Assembly: GCA_019509685.1 (NCBI GenBank)
Contig: JAEKLU010000300.1
Coordinates: forward strand, 1 to 10,091
DNA: 10,091 nt
Direction of reading: 5' to 3'
Source of the DNA: Mesorhizobium sp.
Lineage (GTDB): Bacteria; Pseudomonadota; Alphaproteobacteria; Rhizobiales; Rhizobiaceae
Shown: positions 1 to 7,877 of the stretch, one piece after another
How positions within the stretch are numbered: position 1 is the first letter of the stretch
Layout of the letters: the number at the start of each line of letters is the position of its first letter
The notes under the pieces: model-generated
Databases searched by the model: none
Told to the model about the DNA's origin: nothing
The model's input: only the letters and a program-made list of their open reading frames with translations
Position numbers and translations under genes: made by a program

Positions 1-329
1 ACGATCAGCGGCATCGCCAGTTCCATGGCGATGGTCAGCGCCAGCAGCGCCGAAAACAGCACGCCGAACACTTCCTCCGAAAAACGCTTGGCGCCTTCGT
101 TGCCGTGCGTTTCGATCTCCTTGGCAAACAACGGCACGAAGGCGGCGTTGAAGGCGCCTTCGGCAAACAGCCGGCGGAAGGTGTTGGGAAACTGGAAGGC
201 GGCGTTGAAGGCGTCGGCGACCGGGCCGGTGCCCAGCGCTGCCGCCAACAGCATCTCGCGGCCAAAGCCGAGCGCGCGGCTCATCAACGTGCCGGAGGCG
301 ACGGTGGCGAATTTCTTGACAAGGCTCAT
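1..329 (-). CDS. murJ: Lipid II flippase MurJ (MviN), N-terminal part, cut by window edge
   Basis: Integral inner-membrane flippase of the MOP superfamily that moves lipid II across the membrane for peptidoglycan synthesis. The 109 visible codons read MSLVKKFATVASGTLMSRALGFGRE... when the minus strand is translated from the ATG at 329. They carry the family's N-terminal signature: a first hydrophobic helix with S/T-x-x-SR-x-x-GF-x-RE, then the ADAF-x-x-AF-x-x-PN-x-FRRLFAEGAF-x-x-AFVPLF block at roughly residues 38-67. Family members are about 500-530 residues, so some four fifths lies beyond position 1. The gene follows glnD on the same strand after 40 nt, the usual rhizobial order, and is probably cotranscribed with it. 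No good Shine-Dalgarno precedes the ATG; the upstream stretch is a run of Cs. The start is chosen by homology. Identification is secure. Confidence 0.95.
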   Translation of the reverse strand, partial: MSLVKKFATVASGTLMSRALGFGREMLLAAALGTGPVADAFNAAFQFPNTFRRLFAEGAFNAAFVPLFAKEIETHGNEGAKRFSEEVFGVLFSALLALTIAMELAMPLI

Positions 330-369
330 GCTAGGGGGGTCTGCCGGAAAAATTGCGTCAAATGGATGA

Positions 370-2943
370 TCACTCGGCCGCCGCCTTGGTCTTGCCGTTG
401 CGTTCGGCGGCTTTGCCTTCAAGCGTATCGATCAACCGCTTGTGGATGGTGGCGGTGCGCGACGGGCTGTCGATCTTCTGTCCGGTGAGGTCGGTGACGT
501 AGAAGGTGTCGATGACTTTTTCGCCGAAGGTGGTGATATGCGCCGAGGCGATGTCGAGCGACAGGTCCGACAGTGTTCCGGTGATCTCGGACAGCAGCCC
601 CGGCCGGTCCAGGCCCTCGACCTCGATCACCGAGAAACGGTTGGACAGCGTGTTGCGGATCTGGGCAAGCGGCGGGATGCGGAAGGCCTTGGCGCCGCGC
701 TTGGGCTTGGTGCGCTTCTCGATCATCTCGGGCAGCCAGCTCTTGCCCGACAGCACGTCCTCGATCAGCCGGCCGACGCGCTCGGCGCGGCGCCGTTCGT
801 CCTCGTCACGGTCGAACTCCCTGGAGATCAGGATGGTGTCCAGCGCGCGTCCGTCCGAGGTGGTGAAGATCTGCGCGTCGACGATGTTGCCGCCGGCCGC
901 CGCACAGGCGCCGGCAATCACCGAAAGCAGGCGTGGATGGTCCTGCGCCAGCACGGTGATCTCGGTCACCGCCTCGAATTCATGCGTCTTGACCATGGTG
1001 GCCAGCTTCTTGTCGGCCGCGTCCGCTTCACGGATGAATTCGGCGTGGCGCAGCTGATCCGGCAGGTCGACGGTCAGCAGATAGTTTTCATAGTGCTGGG
1101 CGACATAGGCCTTGCGCTCCTTCGCCGGCCAGGCGGCGAGCGCCTCGGCCAGCCGCTCGCGCGCCGCCGCCGTGCGCAGGGCGCGCGAGACTTCGGAGAA
1201 GCCGCCGGTCAAGAGCAGCTCGGTTTCGTAATAGAGCGTGCGAAGCAATTGCCCCTTCCAGCCGTTCCACACGCCCGGACCGACGCCGCGGATGTCGCAG
1301 ACGGTCAGGATCAGCAGCAGCTTCAGCCGCTCGACGGACTGCACGATGGAGGCAAAATCCTCGATCGTCTTGCGGTCGTTGAGGTCGCGCGTCTGCGCCG
1401 TCATCGACATCACCAGATGGTTCTCGACCAGCCAGGCGACCGTCTCGGTATCAGCGGCGGACAACCCCATATGCGGGCATATGCGCCGCGCGATCCTGGC
1501 GCCGGCCTCCGAATGGTCCTCCGGCCGGCCCTTGGCGATGTCATGCAGAAGCACCGCGACATAGAGCGCCTCGCGGCTTTTCTTCAGGCCCGGCATCAGC
1601 GAATGCGACAGCGGATGCACTTTCGCGCCGTCGCCGCGCTCGATCTCGGCCAGCACGCCGATGCAGCGGATCAGATGCTCGTCCACCGTGTAGTGGTGGT
1701 ACATCGAGAACTGCATCATGGCGACGATCTTGCCGAAGTCGGGGATCAGCCTGCCGAGCAGTCCGGCCTCGTTCATGCGCCGCAGATTGAGCTCGGCGTA
1801 GCGGTCCGAGGTCAGGATGTCGAGGAACAGCCGGTTGGCCTCCTCGTCGCGCCTGAGCGATTTGTTGACGAGACCGAGCGAGCGGGTGAGCAGCTTCAGC
1901 GCGTCGGGATGGAACTCCAGCCCGTGCTTGTCGGCGAACCAGAACAGCCTGAGCAGATTGACCGGATCACGCTCGAACACGCCGTCATCGGCGACGTTGA
2001 TGCGGTGATTGTCGACGATGAAGTCCGACGTGCCGGCAAGCTTGCGCTTGCGGCGCTGGAAGGTCAGGAAGATGCGGTTGAAGCCAGGCACGTGCTTGGC
2101 CTGCTCTTCCTCGAGCGCCGCGCAGAAGATGCGGGTCAGGTCGCCGACATCCTTGGCGACGAGGAAATAGTGCTTCATGAAGCGCTCGACCGCCGACAGG
2201 CCGGGATGCGTGGTGTAGCCGAGCCGCTCGGCGATCTCGCGCTGGATGTCGAAATGCAGCCGCTCCTCGGCCTTGCCGGTCAGGAAATGCATGTGGCAGC
2301 GCACCGCCCACAGGAAATCCTCGGCCTTCTGGAACTCGCGGTATTCGGCCTCGGTGAAGACACCTTTTTCGACCAGTTCCTCGCCGGTGCGCACGCGATA
2401 GAAATATTTGCCGATCCAAAACAGCGTCTGCAGGTCGCGCAGTCCACCCTTGCCGTCTTTCACATTGGGCTCGACAAGATAACGGCTTTCACCGGCCTTG
2501 GCGTGGCGCTCGTCGCGCTCGGCGAGCTTGGCCTGCACATATTCCGGCCCGGTCGTGCGCACCACCTCATGGTCGAAGCGGGTCAGCAATTCGTCAAAGA
2601 GCTTTTGCTCGCCCCACAGGTATCGCGCCTCGAGGATCGAGGTGCGGATGGTGATGTCGCTGCGCGAAAGCCTCAGGCACTCCTCGATGTTGCGGGTGGC
2701 GTGGCCGACCTTCAGGCCCATGTCCCACAGCATGTAGAGCATGTATTCGACGATCTGCTCGCCCCAGGGCGTCTGCTTGTAGGGCAACAGGAAAAGCAGA
2801 TCGATGTCCGATCCCGGCGCCAGCGTGCCGCGCCCGTAGCCGCCCACTGCGACCACGGCCATGCGCTCGGCCGCCGAGCGGTTCTTCACACGGTAGACGT
2901 GGGTTGCCGCGAAATCGTAGAGCGCGCGGATCAGCTCATCCAT
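370..2943 (-). CDS. glnD: GlnD uridylyltransferase/uridylyl-removing enzyme, main body of a 5'-broken gene
   Basis: Bifunctional nitrogen sensor that uridylylates PII proteins (GlnB/GlnK) when glutamine is low and deuridylylates them when it is high, acting in the cytoplasm. Domains in order in this 857-residue frame: nucleotidyltransferase with GGYGRG at 34-39 and the metal-binding pair D46/D48 in GSDIDLL; GlnD PII-uridylyltransferase linker region; HD hydrolase domain with H467-D468 in [17 protein letters not shown] domain 1 at about 659-735 ([18 protein letters not shown]) and ACT domain 2 at about 770-840 ([17 protein letters not shown]), which sense glutamine. All catalytic residues are present. 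Rhizobial GlnD is about 930-950 residues, and the missing N-terminus lies in another frame at 2943-3095. The frame is open upstream of the ATG and reads AERLSHL, matching what I recall just before [11 protein letters not shown] in Mesorhizobium GlnD, so the ATG used here is internal to the ancestral gene. This ATG overlaps the stop of the N-terminal fragment (TGATG), so reinitiation could express the body. Confidence 0.93.
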   Translation of the reverse strand: MDELIRALYDFAATHVYRVKNRSAAERMAVVAVGGYGRGTLAPGSDIDLLFLLPYKQTPWGEQIVEYMLYMLWDMGLKVGHATRNIEECLRLSRSDITIRTSILEARYLWGEQKLFDELLTRFDHEVVRTTGPEYVQAKLAERDERHAKAGESRYLVEPNVKDGKGGLRDLQTLFWIGKYFYRVRTGEELVEKGVFTEAEYREFQKAEDFLWAVRCHMHFLTGKAEERLHFDIQREIAERLGYTTHPGLSAVERFMKHYFLVAKDVGDLTRIFCAALEEEQAKHVPGFNRIFLTFQRRKRKLAGTSDFIVDNHRINVADDGVFERDPVNLLRLFWFADKHGLEFHPDALKLLTRSLGLVNKSLRRDEEANRLFLDILTSDRYAELNLRRMNEAGLLGRLIPDFGKIVAMMQFSMYHHYTVDEHLIRCIGVLAEIERGDGAKVHPLSHSLMPGLKKSREALYVAVLLHDIAKGRPEDHSEAGARIARRICPHMGLSAADTETVAWLVENHLVMSMTAQTRDLNDRKTIEDFASIVQSVERLKLLLILTVCDIRGVGPGVWNGWKGQLLRTLYYETELLLTGGFSEVSRALRTAAARERLAEALAAWPAKERKAYVAQHYENYLLTVDLPDQLRHAEFIREADAADKKLATMVKTHEFEAVTEITVLAQDHPRLLSVIAGACAAAGGNIVDAQIFTTSDGRALDTILISREFDRDEDERRRAERVGRLIEDVLSGKSWLPEMIEKRTKPKRGAKAFRIPPLAQIRNTLSNRFSVIEVEGLDRPGLLSEITGTLSDLSLDIASAHITTFGEKVIDTFYVTDLTGQKIDSPSRTATIHKRLIDTLEGKAAERNGKTKAAAE

Positions 2944-3095
2944 CAGATGCGACAGCCGCTCAGCAATTGCAGAACCGCCGCGCGGACGGTCGGCCCGGAG
3001 CCGTCGCCGGCCGTGGCCGCCGTCAGCGCCGTCATGTCGCGACGCAAGGCGTCGCCATCGATGATTTCGTCGAGTTTCAGGGAGATCTTGGCCAT
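2943..3095 (-). pseudogene. glnD: Detached N-terminal fragment of glnD (50 codons)
   Basis: The minus-strand frame starting at ATG 3095 reads [19 protein letters not shown]... and continues to RAAVLQLL, which matches my memory of the N-terminus of Mesorhizobium GlnD. It then runs into SGCRI and a TGA at 2945-2943. In homologues about 25 further residues separate LQLL from the [10 protein letters not shown] block; here they are absent and the two parts are in different frames. The pattern fits a deletion of roughly 70-80 nt that is not a multiple of three, with a GCTGA-like microhomology at the join. It is not a one-base error, because that would leave the missing residues unexplained. The stop TGA shares its A with the ATG of the GlnD body, an arrangement that permits translational coupling. 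The fragment begins 10 nt after the upstream glycosyltransferase gene ends. An ATG at 3158 is also in frame, but homology favours 3095. Confidence 0.8.
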
Positions 3096-3105
3096 TCGGC
3101 GGCGT

Positions 3106-3942
3106 CTATAGCGCGTTTTCCCCGCGCTGTGTATGGGGCCGGTACATTCGCTCGCCATGGTGATCGAATGGCACGATCGACGAAAATTGCAGCCGGCAGA
3201 TCCTGTAGAGCTGGCGCGCGAGCCGCTCGACCTCGCGTTTCATCCTCGCCATCGTGGATAGTCGCGGCTTGACTGCGGTGCCCGACCCGTCCCGGTCGTC
3301 CGGGATCAGGCTCGGCAGCTGGGCGCCGTCCTCGAGATGCTGCTTCTGCACGCACAAAGCTGGACTGAGCTGATAGATTTTCCGGACGGGCCGACGTTGG
3401 CGAACCGGATCGAAGATCACGTGATCGACCGGCATGTCGATCTCCTTGGTGGCGTCGACGAGGGCGCCGGCGATCCGCTTCGACACGATGTAGCCCGCGC
3501 AGCCAAGATGCGGGTTGTACAGCCTGTTTAGCGAAAACCCGTGGCCGGCCGCGATGCGCCGGGGACCGATCATGGCCGGCCAGAAGAAGGTTTCCAGCTT
3601 GACGATATCGGCATCGGCGGGGATCCAACCTGCATCGGCAAGCAGGGCGCCGGCCGCGGACGCGAACACAATGTCATCCTCAAACACGGCAACATGAGCG
3701 TCGTCGCCGGCGGCAATGATCGACCAGCAGGCCCTGTGGCTGAGCAGGCATGCGATCTCGGCATCGGTCAGGCGCGACTGCGAGACGTGCCCCGTCAACT
3801 GCTGCATCGAGGCAAGGTCCGGCCGACCGCGCGCGTCGACAGCCGCGATACGCGCGAACGAAATGCCGATCCTGTCGAATTCGGCCGCCACATGGGCGAG
3901 CCGATCGCTGGACCGGTCGAGATTGATGACGAGGCATTTCAT
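3106..3942 (-). CDS. Glycosyltransferase family 25 (LPS/LOS-type) protein
   Basis: Probable GT25 enzyme of the Lex2B/LpsA/LgtB-like group, which adds a hexose such as galactose to lipooligosaccharide or other surface glycans from a nucleotide-sugar donor on the cytoplasmic face. With the start at 3942 the protein has 278 residues, typical of the family. It shows the N-terminal strand CLVINLDRSSDR (3-14), the LTDAEIACLLSHRACW stretch (58-73), the acidic EDD triad in VAVFEDDIVF (88-90), and a later PVDHVIFD (171-178). An upstream in-frame ATG at 3993 would add 17 residues (MAGVMDIAVFWLHQVRR) not expected in GT25; neither start has a clear Shine-Dalgarno site. The gene ends 10 nt before the glnD start, so it probably leads a glnD-murJ transcript. 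It is divergent from the copper ATPase. I recall mutS next to glnD in many rhizobia, so its place here may be lineage-specific. Donor and acceptor cannot be told from the sequence. Confidence 0.8.
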   Translation of the reverse strand: MKCLVINLDRSSDRLAHVAAEFDRIGISFARIAAVDARGRPDLASMQQLTGHVSQSRLTDAEIACLLSHRACWSIIAAGDDAHVAVFEDDIVFASAAGALLADAGWIPADADIVKLETFFWPAMIGPRRIAAGHGFSLNRLYNPHLGCAGYIVSKRIAGALVDATKEIDMPVDHVIFDPVRQRRPVRKIYQLSPALCVQKQHLEDGAQLPSLIPDDRDGSGTAVKPRLSTMARMKREVERLARQLYRICRLQFSSIVPFDHHGERMYRPHTQRGENAL

Positions 3943-4072
3943 CCGGCGGACTTGATGCAACCAAAAAACGGCGATGTCCATAACACCGGCCATGGCGTGA
4001 TATCGATTTTAATTGGCGCGGCTTGTCGGTCGGTGTTCGCGGCGGCGCGGCCGGAAAATCGAAAATCGGCCC

Positions 4073-4103
4073 TTGACCTTCCAGTTGCTGGAAGGACTAC
4101 CTC
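4073..4103 (+). promoter_or_regulatory. CueR-type copper-responsive promoter and operator of the copper ATPase
   Basis: A TTGACC -35 element (4073-4078) is followed after exactly 19 nt by a TACCTC -10-like element (4098-4103). Between them lies a perfect 8-bp inverted repeat, CCTTCCAG (4077-4084) and CTGGAAGG (4088-4095), with a 3-nt centre TTG. The overlong 19-nt spacer with a dyad lying in it is the hallmark of MerR-family activators. The dyad closely resembles the CueR box of Escherichia coli copA as I know it. The inference is Cu(I)-dependent activation by a CueR protein, which is not encoded in this window. Confidence 0.88.
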
Positions 4104-4135
4104 AGCCTCAATTCGAGAATTCCAAGGCATACAGC

Positions 4136-6637
4136 ATGACCAATTCCGACCACCATCATCATGCCCATGGCGCGTCCTGCTGCGCGGCCAAGGAGGCTGC
4201 GACGGCCGCCGCAACAATTACGCGCGATCCCGTCTGCGGCATGATTGTCGATCCGGCCGCTGGCAAGCCGACGGCCGAGCGTGGCGGGCGGTTTTTTCAT
4301 TTCTGCAGCGAGCGCTGCCGCACGAAATTCGTTGCCGATCCCGAAAATTACCTGACGGCCACCGATCCGGTTTGCGGCATGAGCGTCGACCGCGCCAGCG
4401 CGAAGCATTTTTCACGCTATCAAGGCCAAGGCTTCTACTTCTGCTCGGCGGGCTGCAAGGCCAAGTTCGACGCGGAACCGACGAAATACCTTGCTGGCCA
4501 GCCGGAACAGCAGCCGCCGCCGAAGGGCACCCAATACACCTGCCCAATGCATCCCGAGATCGTCCGCGACAAGCCCGGCTCCTGCCCGATCTGCGGCATG
4601 GCGCTGGAGCCGATGGGCGTGCCGACCGGCGAACAGGGGCCTAACCCGGAGCTTATCGATTTCACGCGGCGGTTCTGGGTCGGCGCCGCACTCTCCTTGC
4701 CGCTGCTGGTCATTGCCATGGCGCCGATGCTGGGCGTCACCTTGGAAAGCTTCGTCGATGGCCGTGAAAAGACCTGGATCGAACTGGCGCTGGCGAGCCC
4801 GGTGGTGCTGTGGGCGGCGTTTCCGTTCTTCCACCGCGGCTGGGAATCGATCCTCAACCGCAGCCCCAACATGTGGACGCTGATTTCGCTCGGCGTCGGC
4901 GCCGCCTATCTATTCAGCCTTGTCGCGACGCTGTTCCCGGATGTCTTTCCGCTCCAGTTCCGTGGCCATGACGGCGCCGTCCCCGTCTATTTCGAGGCGG
5001 CCGCCGTCATCGTGGCGCTGGTTTTCCTCGGCCAGGTTCTGGAGCTCAGAGCTCGCGAGCGGACCGGCTCGGCCATCCGCGCCCTGCTCGACCTTGCACC
5101 GAAAACGGCGCGGCTGATCGGCGCCGATGGCTCCGAAAAGGACGTTCCACTCGACGGCGTCAAGACGGGCGACCGCCTGCGCATCCGTCCCGGCGACGCC
5201 GTGCCGGTCGATGGCATGGTGCTGGAAGGCCGTTCGGCGATCGATGAATCGATGATCACCGGCGAGCCGCTGCCGGTCGAAAAGAACGAAGGCGACACCC
5301 TTACCGGCGGCACGTTGAACAAGCACGGTTCACTGATCATGCGCGCCGACAAGGTCGGCGCCGAGACGACGCTGTCGCGCATTGTCGAGCTGGTCGCCCA
5401 GGCGCAACGTTCGCGCGCGCCGATCCAGGGCTTGGCCGACCGCGTGTCTTTCTATTTCGTCCCGGCGGTTGTTCTGGTCGCCATTGTGGCCTTCGTCGCC
5501 TGGGCACTTTTCGGCCCTGAGCCGAGCCTGGTCTTCGCCATCGTCTCGGCCGTATCGGTGCTGATCATTGCCTGCCCCTGCGCGCTCGGCCTTGCGACGC
5601 CGATGTCGATCATGACCGCGACCGGTCGCGGCGCGCATGCCGGCGTGCTGATCAAGGAAGCGGCGGCACTCGAGCGTTTTGCCTCCGTCGACACGTTGAT
5701 CGTCGACAAGACCGGTACCTTGACCGAAGGCCGGCCGCGACTGACCGATATTGTCGCCTTTGACGGTATCGACGAGAACGAATTGCTGTCGCTCGCCGCC
5801 GCGCTCGAAAAGGGTTCGGAGCACCCGCTCGCCGAAGCGATCGTCGAGGGCGCGGCCGCGCGCGGTGTGAAGGTGGCGGACGCCCAGAACTTCGTGGCGG
5901 TCACCGGCAAGGGCGTTTCCGGCACGGTTTCGGGCAGAAAGGTCGCATTGGGCAATGCCGCGATGATGGCCGACCTCGGGGTCGAAACATCGGCGGCCAA
6001 TGCCGAGGCGATGCAGTCCGAGGGCAAGACGGCGATGTTCGTCGCTGTCGATGGCGCATTCGCAGGCGTCGTTGCCGTTGCCGATCCCGTCAAGGCGACC
6101 ACAGCCGAGGCGATCAGAGCCCTGCATGACAAGGGCCTGCGTATCATCATGGCGACCGGCGACAACGAGCGTACCGCTCGCGCGATTGCGAGCAAGCTCG
6201 GCATCGACGAGGTGCGCGCCGGCCTGCTTCCGGAGGGAAAGAGCGCCTTGGTGGATGAACTGCGCGGCAAAGGTGCCGGCGTTGCGATGGCTGGCGACGG
6301 CGTCAACGACGCGCCGGCGCTGGCCAGCGCCGATGTCGGCATCGCCATGGGCACCGGCGCCGATGTCGCCGTCGAAAGCGCCGGCATCACGCTGGTCAAG
6401 GGCGATCTCAACGGCATCGTGCGAGCCCGCACGCTTGCCCAGGCGACGCTTCGCAATATCCGCCAGAACCTGTTCTTTGCCTTCCTCTACAATGTGCTCG
6501 GCGTGCCGGTCGCGGCCGGCGTGCTTTATCCGCTCACCGGCACGCTGTTGTCGCCGATGCTGGCCGCTGCGGCGATGAGCCTGTCGTCGGTTTCCGTCAT
6601 CGCCAACGCCTTGCGGCTGAGAACGTTGAAACTCTGA
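4136..6637 (+). CDS. copA: Copper-exporting P1B-type ATPase with tandem YHS domains
   Basis: Inner-membrane pump that exports copper, most likely Cu(I), using ATP. The 833-residue protein starts with a His/Cys-rich segment (HHHHAHGASCC, 6-16). Two YHS domains follow (about 31-73 and 77-119, each with DPVCGM and F-x-FCS-x-x-C), then a heavy-metal-binding domain with CPMHP and CPICGM (about 135-160). The ATPase core has TGEP (375-378), the transmembrane copper motif C480-P-C482, phosphorylation site D524 in DKTGTLTEG, H563-P564 in SEHPL, TGDN (674-677), GDGVNDAP (720-727), and the Cu-pump signatures Y785-N786 and M814SxSS. No GMTCxxC HMA domain is present; the YHS pair and HMBD take its place. 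ATG 4136 is preceded by AAGG at 4124-4127. An upstream in-frame ATG at 4013 would translate the CueR-type promoter and is rejected. The DUF305 gene follows after 43 nt, probably in the same operon. The symbol copA is by function and motif; some genomes call such proteins actP. Confidence 0.93.
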   Translation: MTNSDHHHHAHGASCCAAKEAATAAATITRDPVCGMIVDPAAGKPTAERGGRFFHFCSERCRTKFVADPENYLTATDPVCGMSVDRASAKHFSRYQGQGFYFCSAGCKAKFDAEPTKYLAGQPEQQPPPKGTQYTCPMHPEIVRDKPGSCPICGMALEPMGVPTGEQGPNPELIDFTRRFWVGAALSLPLLVIAMAPMLGVTLESFVDGREKTWIELALASPVVLWAAFPFFHRGWESILNRSPNMWTLISLGVGAAYLFSLVATLFPDVFPLQFRGHDGAVPVYFEAAAVIVALVFLGQVLELRARERTGSAIRALLDLAPKTARLIGADGSEKDVPLDGVKTGDRLRIRPGDAVPVDGMVLEGRSAIDESMITGEPLPVEKNEGDTLTGGTLNKHGSLIMRADKVGAETTLSRIVELVAQAQRSRAPIQGLADRVSFYFVPAVVLVAIVAFVAWALFGPEPSLVFAIVSAVSVLIIACPCALGLATPMSIMTATGRGAHAGVLIKEAAALERFASVDTLIVDKTGTLTEGRPRLTDIVAFDGIDENELLSLAAALEKGSEHPLAEAIVEGAAARGVKVADAQNFVAVTGKGVSGTVSGRKVALGNAAMMADLGVETSAANAEAMQSEGKTAMFVAVDGAFAGVVAVADPVKATTAEAIRALHDKGLRIIMATGDNERTARAIASKLGIDEVRAGLLPEGKSALVDELRGKGAGVAMAGDGVNDAPALASADVGIAMGTGADVAVESAGITLVKGDLNGIVRARTLAQATLRNIRQNLFFAFLYNVLGVPVAAGVLYPLTGTLLSPMLAAAAMSLSSVSVIANALRLRTLKL

Positions 6638-6680
6638 GCAAAACCCCCAGATACGAAACCCAACCACAAAGGAGACTTGA

Positions 6681-7853
6681 ATGACCTTGGCCAAGAAAAT
6701 CGTGCTGCTGTTGATGGCGGCGGGAATGCTGCTTGCGGTATTCCTCGAAAGCGTGCCCGCCTCTTCGGAGGAGATGAAGCACGACATGTCCAAGATGGCG
6801 ATGGGCGCGCAAAGCCCCGCCACCGCGGGCTACAGGAAGGCGATGGACAAGATGCACAAGGACATGATGATCAAATACACCGGCAATGCCGATGTCGACT
6901 TCGTCCGCGGCATGATCCCCCATCATCAGGGCGCCATCGACATGGCCAAGGTGGAGATCGCCAATGGCAAGGATCCGGAAATCCGCAAGCTGGCCGAAGG
7001 CGTCGTCACGGCGCAGGAGGCCGAGATCAAACAAATGCGGGACTGGGAAACCGTTCCGGTGCTGGGTCAAGGCACCTGGAAGATGGGCGAGGACCGGCGC
7101 CGCCGCGACGATGAGGTCGCGGCGCTCAAGCTCGGGCTCGACCTCGGCATTACGCTGATCGACACGGCGGAGATGTATGCCAGCGGCGGCTCGGAGGAGG
7201 TCGTGGCGCAGGCTATGGAAGGGCGCCGCGATGAGATATTCCTGGTCTCCAAGGTGCTGCCCTCCAACGCCTCGCGGGCCGGCGTCAAACGGTCTTGCGA
7301 GAACAGCCTGAAACGTCTCGGCACCGACCGCATCGATCTTTATCTGCTGCATTGGCCAGGCAGCGTGCCGCTGTCCGAAACGGTCGAAGCCTTCGAGACT
7401 TTGAAGAAGGCCGGCAAGATCCGTCATTGGGGCGTCAGCAACTTCGACACAGACGAGATGGAGGATCTGGTCGGCTTGGCCGATGGCGGCAACGTCCAGA
7501 CCAACCAGGTGCTCTACAATCTCTCGCGGCGCGGCCCTGAATTCGACCTCGCGCCCTGGAGCCTGAAGCGCGGCATCCCGTTGATAGCGTATTCGCCTGT
7601 CGAGCAGGGCGCGCTTGCCCGCAATGCCAGGTTGGAAGCCGTGGCTTCGCGCCACAACGCCACGGCCGCGCAGGTGGCGCTCGCCTGGGTGATGGCGCAA
7701 CCGGGTGTCATTGCTATCCCGAAAGCCAGCCGGCAGGAGCATGTCCGCCAGAACGCCGGCGCGCTCGATATCAGCCTGACGGCGCAAGACTTCGCCGACC
7801 TCGACCGCGCCTTCCCGCCGCCGACGCGCAAGCGTGGCCTGGAAATGATCTGA
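6681..7853 (+). CDS. Fusion: exported DUF305 copper-associated protein plus aldo/keto reductase
   Basis: One open frame of 390 codons with an ideal ribosome site (AAAGGAG, 6668-6674, 6 nt before ATG). Residues 1-28 look like a Sec signal (KK, a hydrophobic run to about 20, then SVPASS). Residues 32-122 form a Met/His-rich DUF305 domain (CopM-like) with the diagnostic [15 protein letters not shown] at 76-90; such proteins occur with copper efflux genes and bind copper in the periplasm. At residue 123 (nt 7047) the protein passes directly into an aldo/keto reductase, [15 protein letters not shown]. This keeps the whole catalytic tetrad, D161, Y166, K191 and H224, the GVSNFD strand (251-256) and the NADPH-site IPKASR (346-351). 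DUF305 lacks only its last few usual residues and the reductase only about its first ten, with no linker. That suggests a deletion joining two neighbours, not an evolved two-domain enzyme. If exported through Sec, the reductase half would lack NADPH and probably fold poorly. The frame is uninterrupted; whether the fusion is real or an assembly product cannot be settled here. Confidence 0.88.
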   Translation: MTLAKKIVLLLMAAGMLLAVFLESVPASSEEMKHDMSKMAMGAQSPATAGYRKAMDKMHKDMMIKYTGNADVDFVRGMIPHHQGAIDMAKVEIANGKDPEIRKLAEGVVTAQEAEIKQMRDWETVPVLGQGTWKMGEDRRRRDDEVAALKLGLDLGITLIDTAEMYASGGSEEVVAQAMEGRRDEIFLVSKVLPSNASRAGVKRSCENSLKRLGTDRIDLYLLHWPGSVPLSETVEAFETLKKAGKIRHWGVSNFDTDEMEDLVGLADGGNVQTNQVLYNLSRRGPEFDLAPWSLKRGIPLIAYSPVEQGALARNARLEAVASRHNATAAQVALAWVMAQPGVIAIPKASRQEHVRQNAGALDISLTAQDFADLDRAFPPPTRKRGLEMI

Positions 7854-7867
7854 GGCTCCTCGGAGCC
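7854..7867 (+). repeat. Small inverted repeat between fusion gene and hydrolase gene
   Basis: GGCTCC (7854-7859) and GGAGCC (7862-7867) form a perfect inverted repeat right after the TGA of the fusion gene. As RNA it would make a 5-bp GC-rich stem with a 4-nt loop. No T-run follows, so it is not a convincing intrinsic terminator. The right arm holds the only GGAG near the TTG start of the next gene, so the hairpin could mask that ribosome site. It may equally be chance in GC-rich DNA. Confidence 0.3.
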
Positions 7868-7877
7868 AAATCCGGAA

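Noticed and set aside
2940..2990. A simple one-base sequencing frameshift in glnD
   Set aside because: Restoring one base would still leave about 25 expected residues missing between LQLL and ERLSHL, so a deletion explains the junction better. The residue count is from memory of the family.
442..3111. Very long plus-strand open frame (889 codons) opposite glnD
   Set aside because: It is the antisense shadow of glnD in high-GC DNA: low-complexity Arg/Gly/Asp-rich translation with no recognisable domain, while the opposite strand encodes a clear GlnD.
3943..4072. Promoter for the glycosyltransferase-glnD-murJ unit in the divergent gap
   Set aside because: AT-rich pieces such as TTAAAAT are present on the minus strand, but no -35/-10 pair with acceptable spacing could be supported.
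4013..4135. N-terminal extension of the copper ATPase to an upstream ATG
   Set aside because: The added 41 residues are unlike the family and would be encoded by the CueR-type promoter itself; ATG 4136 has a suitable AAGG upstream and fits homologues.
5330..6823. Long minus-strand open frames opposite the copper ATPase and its downstream gene
   Set aside because: Their translations are His/Arg/Gly-rich with no family features, and the plus strand carries conserved ATPase motifs throughout.
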